Positions 1 to 9,319 are shown, counted from the stretch's first letter. The stretch: DNA of 64,000 bases from Roseiarcus sp963761435 (GCA_963761435.1 CAVXHJ010000024.1:212076-276075), one strand, 5' to 3'. Numbers and translations: made by a program. Notes: generated by a model not told the origin, from the letters alone.

Positions 1-323
1 AGCGCGGTTTCACGTGGGGGCGGGGGCGGGGAGACTTTTTTCGGCTTCGGCGCGACGGGGGTCTCGGCCGGAATCGGCGCCGCCGCGGGCGGGGAAGCGC
101 CGGGCGTTGATTCGGCCCCGAGCATCGGCGGCGCGGATACGTTCGGCATCGGCAGAAATGGGCTGACAAGGGCGTCAGGCGCGGGCGGCGCGCTCGCCGG
201 ATTGGCCGCGGGCGCGGAAGAGGGCGTTGAGGCGGACGGGATCGCCGGGGTCTGAGCCAGCGACCCGGAAACCAGGAGAGGCAGCCCGACCAGCGCCGCC
301 GCGACGAGTGCTCGCACCATCAT
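1..323 (-). CDS. Secreted Pro/Ala-rich protein, N-terminal part (runs off left edge)
   Basis: An open frame starts at the double ATG at 323/320 and stays open to the window edge (about 107 residues). It opens with a signal peptide: a short basic start (MMVRAL), a hydrophobic core rich in Ala, Val and Leu, and a likely cleavage site after SGSLA. The visible mature part is low-complexity Pro/Ala/Ser sequence, with a short lysine patch (APKPKK) followed by a run of prolines. Such stretches usually link an export signal to a periplasmic or outer-surface domain, but that domain lies outside the window. The family is not recognisable from this fragment. The base composition matches the neighbours. 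Confidence 0.6.
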   Translation of the reverse strand, partial: MMVRALVAAALVGLPLLVSGSLAQTPAIPSASTPSSAPAANPASAPPAPDALVSPFLPMPNVSAPPMLGAESTPGASPPAAAPIPAETPVAPKPKKVSPPPPPRETA

Positions 324-520
324 GAATAAGACCCGACCGCAGATGTGCGCGCGCCGCCCGCCCGGCGCGTCGCCTAACTCTTCTACGAGGGCTACTAATT
401 TGACGCCGCGGCTTTCTTGCGGCGCCAGCAGGCGCTTTTTCGCCAAATACGGCGCCCGGCGCGAAAATGCAAAGACAGGCCGAACTCGCGCTCGCAACCG
501 GATGGAAGCGCGTCTCGCCC

Positions 521-727
521 CTAGTCGATGCCGGGTGACAGCCTGTTGCCGCGGGAACGACGGTAGCCGGCGAAGCCCACCCCGCACACGCAGAGCGCCA
601 TCAGCGCCCAAGCCGACATTTCAGGAGAAGATCCGTAAGCGACAGCCCCGTAGGGCACCCCGACCGCAAGCGCGCCGTAACCTGCCGCTATCGCAATGCG
701 ACGCGGATTCGCAGAGTTGATGGACAT
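521..727 (-). CDS. 68-residue PEPxxWA-CTERM-like mini-protein
   Basis: The ATG at 727 is preceded by a strong GGGGG ribosome site about 6 bases away, which favours this start over an in-frame codon at 832. The product is only 68 residues. Residues ~34-57 have the tripartite layout of a PEPxxWA-CTERM sorting signal: SPEMSAW, a hydrophobic helix (ALMALCVCGVGFAGY), then a basic patch (RRSR). The same pattern ends two larger proteins in this window (at 17.5 and 35.2 kb). The rest is a short Ala/Gly-rich hydrophobic stretch with no separate mature domain and no clear signal peptide. It could be a real sorting-signal micro-protein or the leftover tail of a decayed exported protein. No exosortase gene is in the window. 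Confidence 0.55.
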   Translation of the reverse strand: MSINSANPRRIAIAAGYGALAVGVPYGAVAYGSSPEMSAWALMALCVCGVGFAGYRRSRGNRLSPGID

Positions 728-880
728 GTTACCCCCAAGTCCAAACACCGTGCGATCTGGGTAACCGCGAAGCATGACGAGACTGTGGCGAATTGCTGCA
801 ATCGCGAATAAAAAATTTGCGGTGCAATACAACTGCCGAGTTGTCGTTCGCAGAGGCGCCGGCTCGGGCTGCGGCGGGCC

Positions 881-1555
881 TCAGGATTCGCCGACGATGA
901 CGATATGCAGCCGTCGGGGCCCGTGGGCGCCGAGCAGGAGAGTTTGCTCGATGTCGGCGGAGCGCGAGGGGCCGGTGATGAAATTGAGCGTGCGCGGCGC
1001 GGCGCCCTTGCCATAGGCGCCGCGAAGTTTCGCGAACGCGCTCTCATAGTCGGCGAGGATGTCGTCGCGCGCCAGCACAACGATGTGGTTGTCGGAAAGG
1101 AAATTGAGGGTCGTCGGGTTGTCGCCGCCCGAGACGAGCGCGAGCGTGCCGGTCTCCGCGATCCCGGCGAAGCCCGCTGAAAGCGCGTTGACGTCGCGCC
1201 CGTCTGAGGCCCCATGCAGGATTTCGAGCGCCGTCGCGTCCCACGGCATCGCGGCGAGGCGCGGGTCGGCGCCCATCCGCAGCGTCGCTGGGCAATTGTT
1301 GTCACGCAGGAAGCGGGCGATTTCAGCCGGCGCGTCCGCCCAATCGGCGACTTCGATGACGCTTGCCTGCGCGCGCTCGGCCTCGGCCATGAAAGTCGCG
1401 AGCCGCGCCGCGACGTCTCCCTGTCCGCGCTTGGGGATGACGCCGGGCGGCGCTTCCTTGAGGCGCGTCTCGACCTCAAACCTCCGCGGCGCCTCGTCGC
1501 CGCTGACCGCGAGCGAACGGCGAATGCTGGCGAAGATCGCCTCGCGGGAATTCAT
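881..1555 (-). CDS. lutC: L-lactate utilization protein LutC (LUD domain)
   Basis: 224 residues, the usual length of LutC. It is the third component of the LutABC complex that oxidises L-lactate to pyruvate in the cytoplasm. The LUD-domain signature AGIAETGTL lies at about 130-138, followed by the conserved LSDNHIVV and the C-terminal GPSRSADIE. The start ATG (1555) overlaps by four bases the TGA (1554-1552) that would end lutB in its expected frame, an ATGA junction like the one between lutA and lutB. In the sequence as given no stop separates it from the upstream lutB frame, because lutB carries a frameshift; the protein itself looks intact and conventional. Confidence 0.9.
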   Translation of the reverse strand: MNSREAIFASIRRSLAVSGDEAPRRFEVETRLKEAPPGVIPKRGQGDVAARLATFMAEAERAQASVIEVADWADAPAEIARFLRDNNCPATLRMGADPRLAAMPWDATALEILHGASDGRDVNALSAGFAGIAETGTLALVSGGDNPTTLNFLSDNHIVVLARDDILADYESAFAKLRGAYGKGAAPRTLNFITGPSRSADIEQTLLLGAHGPRRLHIVIVGES

Positions 1556-2980
1556 CGCACCGCCCCGCTCCGGCTCCGCCACTGGCTCTGGAACGTAGCC
1601 CCTTCCGGCGCCGCGAGGTCGCGATAGCGCGTCCAGCCGCCGGCGAAGGGCAGCCAGGAGAAGCGGCCCTTGCCGCGGGACGGCGAGATGCATGGCGCGC
1701 GCGGCGATGTCCGCGCCCAGGCGATAGAGCGCAGGTTGCCTGGCGAAGAACGCCCAGAAGCCGAGGCCATACCGCAGCGGCGCTGGCGACAGGCGGCGCT
1801 CGAATTCCCGCTCACGCCAGTGGCGCATCATGTTGGGGAGCGGAATGCGAACCGGGCAGACCTCCTCGCAGCGGCCGCAGAAGGTCGAGGCGTTGGGCAA
1901 TTGCCCGCCTTCGGCGACGCCGATGAGCGAGGGCGTGAGCACCGCGCCCATTGGTCCGGGATAGACCCAGCCGTAAGCGTGACCGCCCACAGCCTGATAG
2001 ACCGGACAATGATTCATGCACGCGCCGCAGCGGATGCAGCGCAGCATGTCCTCGAATTCGCCGCCGAGCATGGCCGAGCGGCCGTTGTCGAGGATGACGA
2101 CATGATAGGCTCTTGGCCCGTCGGGATCGCCCGGCCGGCGCGGCCCGGTCGAGAGGGTCGTATAGACCGAGGCGTCCTGCCCGGTCGCGGATCGCGCGAG
2201 AACGCGCAGGAGCTGCGCGGCGTCCTCGAGCGTCGGGACGACTTTCTCGATCGACGCGATCACGATGTGCGCTTTCGGCAGAATTTGCGTGAGATCGCCA
2301 TTGCCTTCGTTGGTGACGATGATCGACGTTCCCGTCTCGGCAATGAGGAAGTTGGCCCCGGTGATGCCGACGTCGGCGGCGAGAAACTTTGCTCGCAACA
2401 CCTGGCGCGCTTCCGCCAGCAGCTGCTCGGGCTCTGCGAGATTGCGGTCGGGCGGCAGGTCGCGATGGGCCTTGCGGAATTCCTTCTCGACGTCTTTCGC
2501 CGTGAGATGGATCGCCGGCGCGATGATGTGGGAGGGCGCTTCATGGCGCAATTGAATGATGTACTCGCCCAGGTCGGTTTCGACCGGCTCGATTCCGGCC
2601 GCCTCGAGCGCGTCATTGAGGCCGATCTCCTCGGCGATCATCGACTTGCCCTTGGTGACGCTCCTCGCGTCCATCGACTTGCAGAGGTCGATGATGATCT
2701 TGCGCGCTTCGTCTGCGTCCTGCGCGTAGTGGACATGGCCGCCGCTCGCGCGGACCTTTTGCTCGTAGGCCTCGAGATAGAGGTCGAGGTGGGCGAGCGT
2801 GTGGTCCTTGATCGCACGGGCGCTGTCGCGCAGCGCCTCGAATTCGGGGAGGCGGGCGGCCGCAGCGGCCCGGCGGCCGACGAAATTTCGCGAAAACGAC
2901 ATTGCGCCCTGCAGGCGGGCGTCGGTCAGCGCTTCGTGCGCGTTGTCCTTGAATCTCGCCGAGGTGGGGACGACCGTCAT
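1552..2980 (-). CDS. lutB: L-lactate utilization iron-sulfur protein LutB (one-base frameshift near C-terminus)
   Basis: LutB of the LutABC lactate oxidation system, about 475 residues once corrected. It has an N-terminal LUD domain (FLIAETGTS at ~211-219), two 4Fe-4S motifs (CIRCGAC..C at ~315-325 and CGRCEEVC at ~368-375), and a C-terminal domain. The ATG at 2980 overlaps the lutA stop (ATGA). The uninterrupted frame runs past the expected end straight into lutC. However, from ~1680 to 1552 the neighbouring frame encodes LPFAGGWTRYRDLAAPEG, a typical LutB C-terminus, and ends at a TGA overlapping the lutC ATG. Removing one G from the GGG at 1677-1679 restores this and leaves a length divisible by three. 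I therefore read it as separate lutB with an inserted base, not a LutB-LutC fusion. Confidence 0.88.
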
Positions 2981-3795
2981 CGGGCGCCCTCCGGCTTGCC
3001 TTCGCCGATCGCCGGGCCGTCGGCCATGCCGGCGAGGATTTCCGCCACGTGGCGCGCCTTGATCGGCGATCCCTCGCGCTGAAGCTTGCCCGCCATGTTC
3101 ATCAGGCACCCCAGATCGCCCGCGAGCACCGTATCCGGCTTCGCGTTTCGGATGTCGTCGGCCTTGCGCATGACGATTGCGTTGGATAGTTCGCCGTATT
3201 TGGTCGCGAACAGTCCGCCAAAGCCGCAACAAACTTCCGCATCGCTAAGTTCGACCAGCGTCAGGCCTTCAACCCCGGCGAGAAGCCGCCGCGGTTGCGT
3301 TTTGACGCCGAGCTCCCGCAAGCCCGCGCAGGAATCATGATAGGCGACCGTCCCCTCATAGCGCGCCGCGACCTTCTTGACGCCCATGACGTCGACGAGA
3401 AAGCTGATCAGTTCGTGCGACTTCTCGGCGAACCGCTCGGCCCGCAGGGCGAGCTCGGGCTCGCCGGCGAACAGGTCGGGGTAATGCTTGATCAGCATCC
3501 CCCCGCACGAGCCGCTCGGCGCGACGACGTAGTCGCAGTCCTCGAAGGCCTCGATCGCCTGCCGCGCCAGCGTCTTGGCGGTCGCGCGATCGCCAGAATT
3601 ATACGCGGGCTGGCCGCAGCACGTCTGACTCGGAACAATAACCTTGCAGCCGGCGTCTTCGAGCAGCTTCACCGCCGCGAACCCGACGCTCGGCCGGATG
3701 ATGTCCACGAGGCAGGTGACAAAGAGCCCGACGCGAGGCTGTGAGTTCCGGGCGGGGCCGGCGCCGGCCGGGGTCGCAGTCATGTCCTGTTGCAT
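2977..3795 (-). CDS. lutA: L-lactate utilization protein LutA (cysteine-rich CCG domains)
   Basis: 272 residues. Two copies of the cysteine-rich CCG domain are visible: TCLVD...TCCGQPAYN...GSCGGM in the first half and SCAGL...EVCCGFGG...GCLMN in the second, as in the heterodisulfide-reductase-like LutA/YkgE family. It is the first gene of lutA-lutB-lutC, whose junctions are four-base ATGA overlaps, so translational coupling is likely. An in-frame ATG at 3783 (MTATPAG) is an alternative start; an AAGGA lies 11 bases before it. The operon is divergent from pncB across a 58-base gap that must contain both promoters. No LldR-type regulator is adjacent. Confidence 0.88.
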   Translation of the reverse strand: MQQDMTATPAGAGPARNSQPRVGLFVTCLVDIIRPSVGFAAVKLLEDAGCKVIVPSQTCCGQPAYNSGDRATAKTLARQAIEAFEDCDYVVAPSGSCGGMLIKHYPDLFAGEPELALRAERFAEKSHELISFLVDVMGVKKVAARYEGTVAYHDSCAGLRELGVKTQPRRLLAGVEGLTLVELSDAEVCCGFGGLFATKYGELSNAIVMRKADDIRNAKPDTVLAGDLGCLMNMAGKLQREGSPIKARHVAEILAGMADGPAIGEGKPEGAR

Positions 3796-3853
3796 CCTTG
3801 GCCGTCGGGGCGCCGCTCTTGTCGCTCAGCCTTCACCTCCTTAAGGTCGCACA

Positions 3854-5168
3854 ATGGCCACGGATATCGCAACCCGCGTCTATGACCACACGTTTCACAT
3901 CGATCCGGCCATCCGGACGCTGCTCGACACCGATTTCTACAAGCTCCTGATGCTCCAGATGATCTGGAAGATGCATCCGAAGCGCCAGGTGACCTTCCAG
4001 CTGATCAACCGGACGACGTCAGTGAGGCTCGCGGATTTCGTCGACGAGCGCCAGCTCACCGACCAGCTCGATCACGCGCGCACGCTGCGGCTGGCCAAGA
4101 ACGAGCTGATCTGGCTCGCGGGCAACACCTTCTACGGCACGCAGCACATTTTTGAACCTGGCTTCATCGAGTGGCTCGCGACGTTCCAGCTTCCCGACTA
4201 CGAACTCACCCGGCGCGACGGGCAATACGAATTGCGCTTCTCCGGTCCGTGGACCGGGACGACGATGTGGGAAATCCCGGCGCTTGCGATCATCAATGAG
4301 CTGAGGGCGCGCGCGGCGATGCGCTCCATGAGCCGGTTCGATCTCGACGTGCTCTACGCCCGCGCCAAGGCGAAGCTCTGGTCGAAGGTCGAGCGGTTGC
4401 GCATTCTCGAGCGCGAAGGGCCGGTCAGGGTGTCGGATTTCGGCACCCGCCGGCGCCACAGCTTTCTCTGGCACCGCTGGTGCGTCGAGGCGATGCAGGA
4501 GGGGCTGGGCGACAGTTTCATCGGCACCTCCAACGTCAAGCACGCGATGGACACCGGCCTCGAGGCGATCGGCACCAACGCCCATGAGCTGCCGATGGTC
4601 TATGCCGCGCTCGCTGACGACGACGAGGAATTGCGGCAGGCGCCCTACAAGGTGCTGAAGGACTGGGCGAAGATGTACGACGGCAATCTCCTGGTCGTGC
4701 TGCCGGATTGCTTCGGCACCACCGAGTTTCTTCACCATGCGCCGGACTGGGTGGCGGACTGGAAGGGCGCGCGGCCGGATTCGAAGCTCCCGCTCGCCGG
4801 CGCCCGAGAACTCATCGCATGGTGGAGGAGCCGGGGCCGCGATCCGCGGGACAAGCTGATCGTGCTCTCCGATGCGATGGACGTCGATTCGATCGAAGAG
4901 TCGGTGCGCGCGCTGCGCGGGCAGGTCAACCTGTCGTTCGGCTGGGGCACCAACCTGACCAACGACTTTGTCGGCTGCGCCCCGGCCGGCGTCGACGGCC
5001 AGCTCAAGGCGATCTCGCTCGTCTGCAAGGTGGTGGAGGCGGACGGGCGCCCGGCGGTGAAACTCTCCGACAACCCGAACAAGGTGCTGGGGCCGCCGGA
5101 CGAGGTCGAGCGCTACCGGCGCGTCTTTGGGCTTGGCCGGCATGAATGCGGAGCCGGTGGTGGTGTAG
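3854..5168 (+). CDS. pncB: Nicotinate phosphoribosyltransferase (one-base frameshift near C-terminus)
   Basis: Converts nicotinate and PRPP to nicotinate mononucleotide in NAD salvage. Typical features are DTDFYKLLMLQ near residue 25, the FGTRRRHS active-site segment and GTSNVKHAM downstream, and GWGTNLTNDF in the C-terminal half. ATG 3854 has AAGG eight bases upstream. As given, the frame does not stop but continues into glcD. Shifting by one base at ~5129-5136 (GGGCTTGG) gives VFGLAGMNAEPVVV and a TAG at 5166-5168, the usual end of this family, with a corrected length of 437 residues. The apparent 926-residue fusion with GlcD is therefore most likely a sequence insertion. It is the first gene of a unit with glcDEF; the metabolic reason for that pairing is not evident. 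Confidence 0.88.
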
Positions 5169-5197
5169 GGCGAGAACCGGCCTATACTGAGCGCGCC

Positions 5198-6634
5198 ATG
5201 TCCCACATCGCCTTTCCGCGCCTGGACGAGTCGATCCTTTCGCGCCGCGCCGAGATCGTCGAACGCCTGGCGGCGATCCTCCCGCCCGAATGTCTCATCG
5301 CCGACGAATCCGGGCGGCGCGCTTTCGAGACCGACGCGCTCACCGCCTATCGCCGCATGCCGCTCGCGGTCGTCCTGCCGCGTTCGACCGAGGAGGTCGC
5401 GCGGGTCCTGAAACTCTGCCGCGACGAGAAGGTCTATGTCGTGCCGCGCGGCGCCGGCACCTCGCTCTCCGGCGGCGCGATCCCGCAGGAGGACGCGGTG
5501 GTCATCGCGCTGACCAAGATGAGCCGCATTCTCGAGATCAACCTCGCCGACCGCTACGCGCGGGTCGAAGCGGGCGTGACCAATCTCGCCATCTCGGAGG
5601 CGGTCTCCCCGGAGGGCTTTTTCTATGCGCCCGATCCGTCCTCCCAGCTCGCCTGCACGATCGGCGGCAATATCGGGATGAACTCGGGCGGCGCCCATTG
5701 CCTCAAATACGGCGTCACCACCAACAACCTCCTCGGCGTCCGCCTGGTCACCCCGGACGGCGAGATCCTCGATTTCGGCGGCGAGGCGATGGACGCGCCC
5801 GGCTACGACCTCCTCGGCCTTGTCTGCGGCTCCGAGGGCCAGCTCGGGATCGTGACCGAGGCGACCGTGCGCCTCATTCCCTTGCCCGAGGGAGCGCGGC
5901 CGGTCCTGTTCGGCTTCGATTCGGTCGAGGACGCCAGCCAGTGCGTCGCGGCGATCATCGGCGCCGGCATCGTTCCGGTGGCGATGGAATATATGGACAA
6001 GCCGGCGATCCATATCTGCGAGAACTTCGCCCACGCCGGTTATCCGCTCGATGTCGAGGCGATGCTGATCATCGAGGTCGAGGGTTCTGACGCGGAGATG
6101 AAGGCGCGATGCTCGGCCAGGATCGGCGCGATCGCGAAAGCCTATAACGTGCGCACCGTGCGCGAATCGATGTCGGCGATGGAGAGCGCGCAGATCTGGA
6201 AGGGCCGCAAGTCGGCGTTCGGAGCGACCGGGCGGGTGGCCGATTACATCTGCATGGACGGGACTGTGCCGACCAGCCGCCTGCCCGAGGCGTTGAAGCG
6301 CACCGGCGAGATCTGCGCCTCGTTCGGGCTTCGGGTCGCCAATGTCTTTCACGCCGGCGACGGCAACATGCATCCTCTGGTCCTCTATAACGTCAACGAC
6401 GAGGCGGAGCGGGGCAAAGCCGAGGAGGCGGGCGAGGCCATTCTCAAGATGTGCGTCGATCTCGGCGGCTGCCTGACCGGCGAGCATGGCGTCGGCATCG
6501 AAAAGCGCGAGTTGATGGGGCGCCAGTTCAGCGAGGTCGAGCTCGCGCAGCAGAAGCGGGTGCGCGCCGCCTTCGATCCCGATGGGCGGCTGAACCCGGC
6601 CAAGGTGTTTCCGCTCGGCGAGCGGGCCGCATGA
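5198..6634 (+). CDS. glcD: Glycolate oxidase FAD-linked subunit GlcD
   Basis: 478 residues, starting at ATG 5198 (MSHIAFPRLDES) shortly after the corrected pncB stop. It has the FAD_binding_4 fold: PRGAGTSLSGGA, then SSQLACTIGGNIGMNSGG for flavin binding, and the C-terminal HAGDGNMHPL and TGEHGVGIEKR signatures of the vanillyl-alcohol-oxidase family. With GlcE and GlcF it forms the membrane-associated complex that oxidises glycolate to glyoxylate and feeds electrons to the quinone pool, usually in photorespiratory 2-phosphoglycolate salvage or growth on glycolate. The stop overlaps the glcE ATG (ATGA), so the genes are probably co-translated. Confidence 0.93.
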   Translation: MSHIAFPRLDESILSRRAEIVERLAAILPPECLIADESGRRAFETDALTAYRRMPLAVVLPRSTEEVARVLKLCRDEKVYVVPRGAGTSLSGGAIPQEDAVVIALTKMSRILEINLADRYARVEAGVTNLAISEAVSPEGFFYAPDPSSQLACTIGGNIGMNSGGAHCLKYGVTTNNLLGVRLVTPDGEILDFGGEAMDAPGYDLLGLVCGSEGQLGIVTEATVRLIPLPEGARPVLFGFDSVEDASQCVAAIIGAGIVPVAMEYMDKPAIHICENFAHAGYPLDVEAMLIIEVEGSDAEMKARCSARIGAIAKAYNVRTVRESMSAMESAQIWKGRKSAFGATGRVADYICMDGTVPTSRLPEALKRTGEICASFGLRVANVFHAGDGNMHPLVLYNVNDEAERGKAEEAGEAILKMCVDLGGCLTGEHGVGIEKRELMGRQFSEVELAQQKRVRAAFDPDGRLNPAKVFPLGERAA

Positions 6635-7816
6635 TCGAGGCGCTCAGGCCCGAGCGCGAGGCCGACGTGGTCGAGGCGGTTCATGCTGCGCGTCGCGACA
6701 AGACGAAGCTCGACATCGACGGCGCCGGCACGAAGGCGGGCCTCGGACGCCCGCGCACGGGAGCGCGGCGGCTGTCGAGCGCCGCGATGTCGGGGATCAT
6801 CTTCTATGCGCCGGCCGAAATGACGCTCAGCGCCAGGGGCGGCACGACGATCGCCGAGATCGAGGCGGCCATCGCCGAGCACAGTCAGATTCTGCCGTTC
6901 GAGCCGATGCGCCCGAAAGGCCTTTGGGGATCGTGCGCCGATCCGACGCTTGGCGGCGTGGTCGCGACCAACCTCGCCGGCCCGCGCCGGCCGAGCGCAG
7001 GCGCGGTGCGCGACGGCGTCCTGGGCTTGAAGCTCGTCAGCGGCCTCGGCCAGACGATCCGGTGCGGCGGGCGGGTGATGAAGAACGTCACCGGGCTCGA
7101 CCTCACCAAGCTCAATTGCGGCGCCCACGGCACGCTCGGCGTCCTGACCGAGGCGACAATCAAGCTCGCGCCCCGGCCCGAGGCCGAGGCGACTCTCGTC
7201 GTGCCTGAGCTTGGCGAACAGAAAGCCGTCGAAGCCATGACCCGCGGCTTAAGCTCGCCGTTCGGCGTCAGCGGCGCGGCATGGCTCGCCCCTGGCATGG
7301 GGCGCGACTTTTCCCGCACTTTGCTGCGCCTTGAAGGCTTTGTGGAGTCGGTCGATTACCGCGCCGGATCGCTGGCTTCGCTCATCGGCGCCTTCGGCCA
7401 CGTCGAGAAGCTGACGGGAGAAGAATCGAGCCGCGCTGTGGCGTTCGGTTCGCGACGCCGAATTCATCGCCGAACCCAGCGATCGCGCCATCTGGCGGGT
7501 GAGCCTCGCGCCCTCGCGGGCGGCGCCGTTCGTCGCCAGTCTCGGCGAGACGGCGCTCGCCCATTTCTTCGACTGGGGCGGCGGCCTCGTTTGGGTTGCG
7601 ACCGGGCCGAGCGAAGCCGCGGCGGCGGCGGTCCGCAGCGCGGTCGCGCCGACAAAGGGCCACGCGACGCTGATGCGGGCGCCGGATTCGCTCCGCGCCG
7701 CGGTCGAAGTGTTCGAGCCGCCATCCATTCAGGGCCTTGCGCTCAGCCGCCGCCTCAAGGAGAGCTTCGATCCGGACGGCGTCTTGAATTTCGGCCGCAT
7801 GTACGAAGGAATTTGA
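6631..7816 (+). CDS. glcE: Glycolate oxidase FAD-binding subunit GlcE (frameshift)
   Basis: The ATG at 6631 overlaps the glcD stop. The N-terminal two thirds show the GlcE FAD domain: the PMRPKGLWGSCADPTLGGVVATNLAG region and CGGRVMKNVTGLDL. After LTGEESS (about 7420-7436) the frame becomes nonsense, while the next frame reads ALWRSVRDAEFIAEPSDRAI and runs to a TGA at 7814-7816 with the typical C-terminus SFDPDGVLNFGRMYEGI. Dropping one base makes a 394-residue GlcE of normal length. Either an assembly insertion or a real inactivating mutation explains it; the neighbouring genes being intact favours the former. Confidence 0.87.
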
Positions 7817-7827
7817 GGACTGCCGCG

Positions 7828-7967
7828 CCCCCCTCCACCGCGCTGACGCGCGGTCCCCCTCCCCGGCGCTCTTCGAGCGCAAGGGAGGATGCCGGCGGCG
7901 CCGCCGGCGAATCCTCCCCCGCCTGGGCGGGGGAGGGGGACCAGCCGAAGGCTGGTGGAAGGGGTGG
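7828..7967. repeat. Large GC-rich inverted-repeat element between glcE and glcF
   Basis: An imperfect palindrome of about 140 bp. The arm GGTCCCCCTCCCC at ~7852-7864 is matched by GGGGAGGGGGACC at ~7929-7941, with outer pairing of CCCCTCCACC against GGTGG...GGGG. The interior holds a perfect GCGCTC-TTC-GAGCGC hairpin and a second stem GGAGGAT...ATCCTCC. Elements of this design are common dispersed intergenic palindromes in Hyphomicrobiales. Here it sits inside the glcDEF unit, so the transcript between glcE and glcF would be strongly folded, which could affect mRNA stability or the relative level of glcF. Only one copy is in this window. Confidence 0.6.
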
Positions 7968-8011
7968 AGCGCCTGACGCCAGACCGTTGACCCGCCAGTT
8001 CGGAGCTCCGC

Positions 8012-9319
8012 TTGCAGACCCAGTTCGCCCCTGAAGCGCTCGCCGATCCGCATATCCGCGAACTCGAAGGCATCCTGCGCTCGTGCGTGCATTGCGGCTT
8101 CTGCACCGCGACCTGCCCGACCTATGTCACGCAGGGCGACGAGCGCGACAGTCCGCGCGGGCGCATCTACCTCATCAAGGACCTGCTCGAGACCGGCCGC
8201 AAGATCGAGGCTGAGGACGTCTGGCCGATCGACCATTGCCTCTCCTGCCTCTCCTGCGTGACCACGTGTCCGTCGGGCGTCGACTATCGCCGGCTCGTCG
8301 ACGACGCGCGGGTCAGGATCGAGCAGAACTACCGCCGCCCGCTTGTCGACCGCCTCATGCGGTCGATGCTTGTCAGGCTCATCCCTTCGCGAGCGGCCTT
8401 CCGCGGGGCGCTCAAGCTCGCGGCGCTCGGACGGCTATTCAAGCCCGCGCTCAGCGCTCTGCCGGGGATCGGGCCGAAAGTCGGGGCGATGCTGGCGCTT
8501 GCCCCGACGTCGCTGCCCCCGTCCGGGCCGGCCGAAAAGCCGGGCGTCTACCCGGCCGCCGGCGTCGAGGGCAAGCGACGGCGCATGGCGCTGCTCGGCG
8601 GCTGCGCCGAGGCGGTTCTGGCGCCCCACATTCACGAGGCGACCATCCGCCTCCTGAACCGCGCCGGAATCGACGTGGTCATTCCGAACGGCGAAGGCTG
8701 CTGCGGCTCGCTCGCCCATCACATGGGCGCGGAGCAGCGCGCGCTGGCGCAGGCGCGCGCCGACATCGACGCCTGGACGCGCGAGATCGACGGCGGGGGG
8801 CTCGAGGCGATCGTCGTCACGGCTTCCGGTTGCGGCGCGACGATCAAGGACTATGGCTACATGCTGCGTGACGATCCCGCCTATGCGAAGAAGGCCGCCC
8901 GAGTTGCTGCGCTTGCCAAAGACATCTCGGAGGTCGCGGGCGCGCTCGACCTCGACTTCAAGGCGCCTCGCCGCCTCGCCGTCGCCTATCACGCCGCCTG
9001 CTCTCTCCAGCACGCGCAGAAGATCGTCGATCAGCCGAAGGCGTTGCTCAAGCGCGCCGGCTTCGAAGTCCGCTCCATCCCCGAGGCGCATCTCTGCTGC
9101 GGCTCGGCCGGGACCTACAACATTCTCCAGCCTGCGATCGCCAACGCTTTGCGCGACCGGAAGGTCGCCAACATCGCGCGCGTCAGGCCCGACGTCATCG
9201 CCGCCGGCAACATCGGCTGCCTGACCCAGATCGGTTCGGCGACCGCGACGCCGGTCGTGCATGTTGTCGAACTGCTCGACTGGGCAAGCGGCGGCCCGGC
9301 GCCGGCCGGCTTGGCTTGA
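8012..9319 (+). CDS. glcF: Glycolate oxidase iron-sulfur subunit GlcF
   Basis: 435 residues. Two 4Fe-4S motifs lie near the N-terminus (CVHCGFCTATCPTY and CLSCLSCVTTCPSG), followed by two cysteine-rich CCG domains (GCCGSLAHH and LCCGSAGTYN) as in GlcF and GlpC. The start is a TTG at 8012 with GGAG six bases upstream; no nearby ATG fits. It is the third subunit of glycolate oxidase, passing electrons from the GlcD/GlcE flavins to the respiratory chain. It is separated from glcE by 195 bases filled mostly by the palindromic element. The repeat-rich region begins right after its stop, so it is the last gene of the unit. Confidence 0.92.
   Translation: MQTQFAPEALADPHIRELEGILRSCVHCGFCTATCPTYVTQGDERDSPRGRIYLIKDLLETGRKIEAEDVWPIDHCLSCLSCVTTCPSGVDYRRLVDDARVRIEQNYRRPLVDRLMRSMLVRLIPSRAAFRGALKLAALGRLFKPALSALPGIGPKVGAMLALAPTSLPPSGPAEKPGVYPAAGVEGKRRRMALLGGCAEAVLAPHIHEATIRLLNRAGIDVVIPNGEGCCGSLAHHMGAEQRALAQARADIDAWTREIDGGGLEAIVVTASGCGATIKDYGYMLRDDPAYAKKAARVAALAKDISEVAGALDLDFKAPRRLAVAYHAACSLQHAQKIVDQPKALLKRAGFEVRSIPEAHLCCGSAGTYNILQPAIANALRDRKVANIARVRPDVIAAGNIGCLTQIGSATATPVVHVVELLDWASGGPAPAGLA

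Noticed and set aside
4019..6487. Very long antisense open frames opposite pncB/glcD, cyoB, livM and pyrG
   Set aside because: In high-GC DNA the strand opposite a real gene often lacks stops. Their translations are Arg/His/Asp-rich, match no family, and the opposite strand carries clear conserved motifs.
3854..6634. A 926-residue nicotinate phosphoribosyltransferase-glycolate oxidase fusion
   Set aside because: A one-base correction near 5129-5136 gives the normal PncB C-terminus and a TAG, followed by a separate ATG for glcD.
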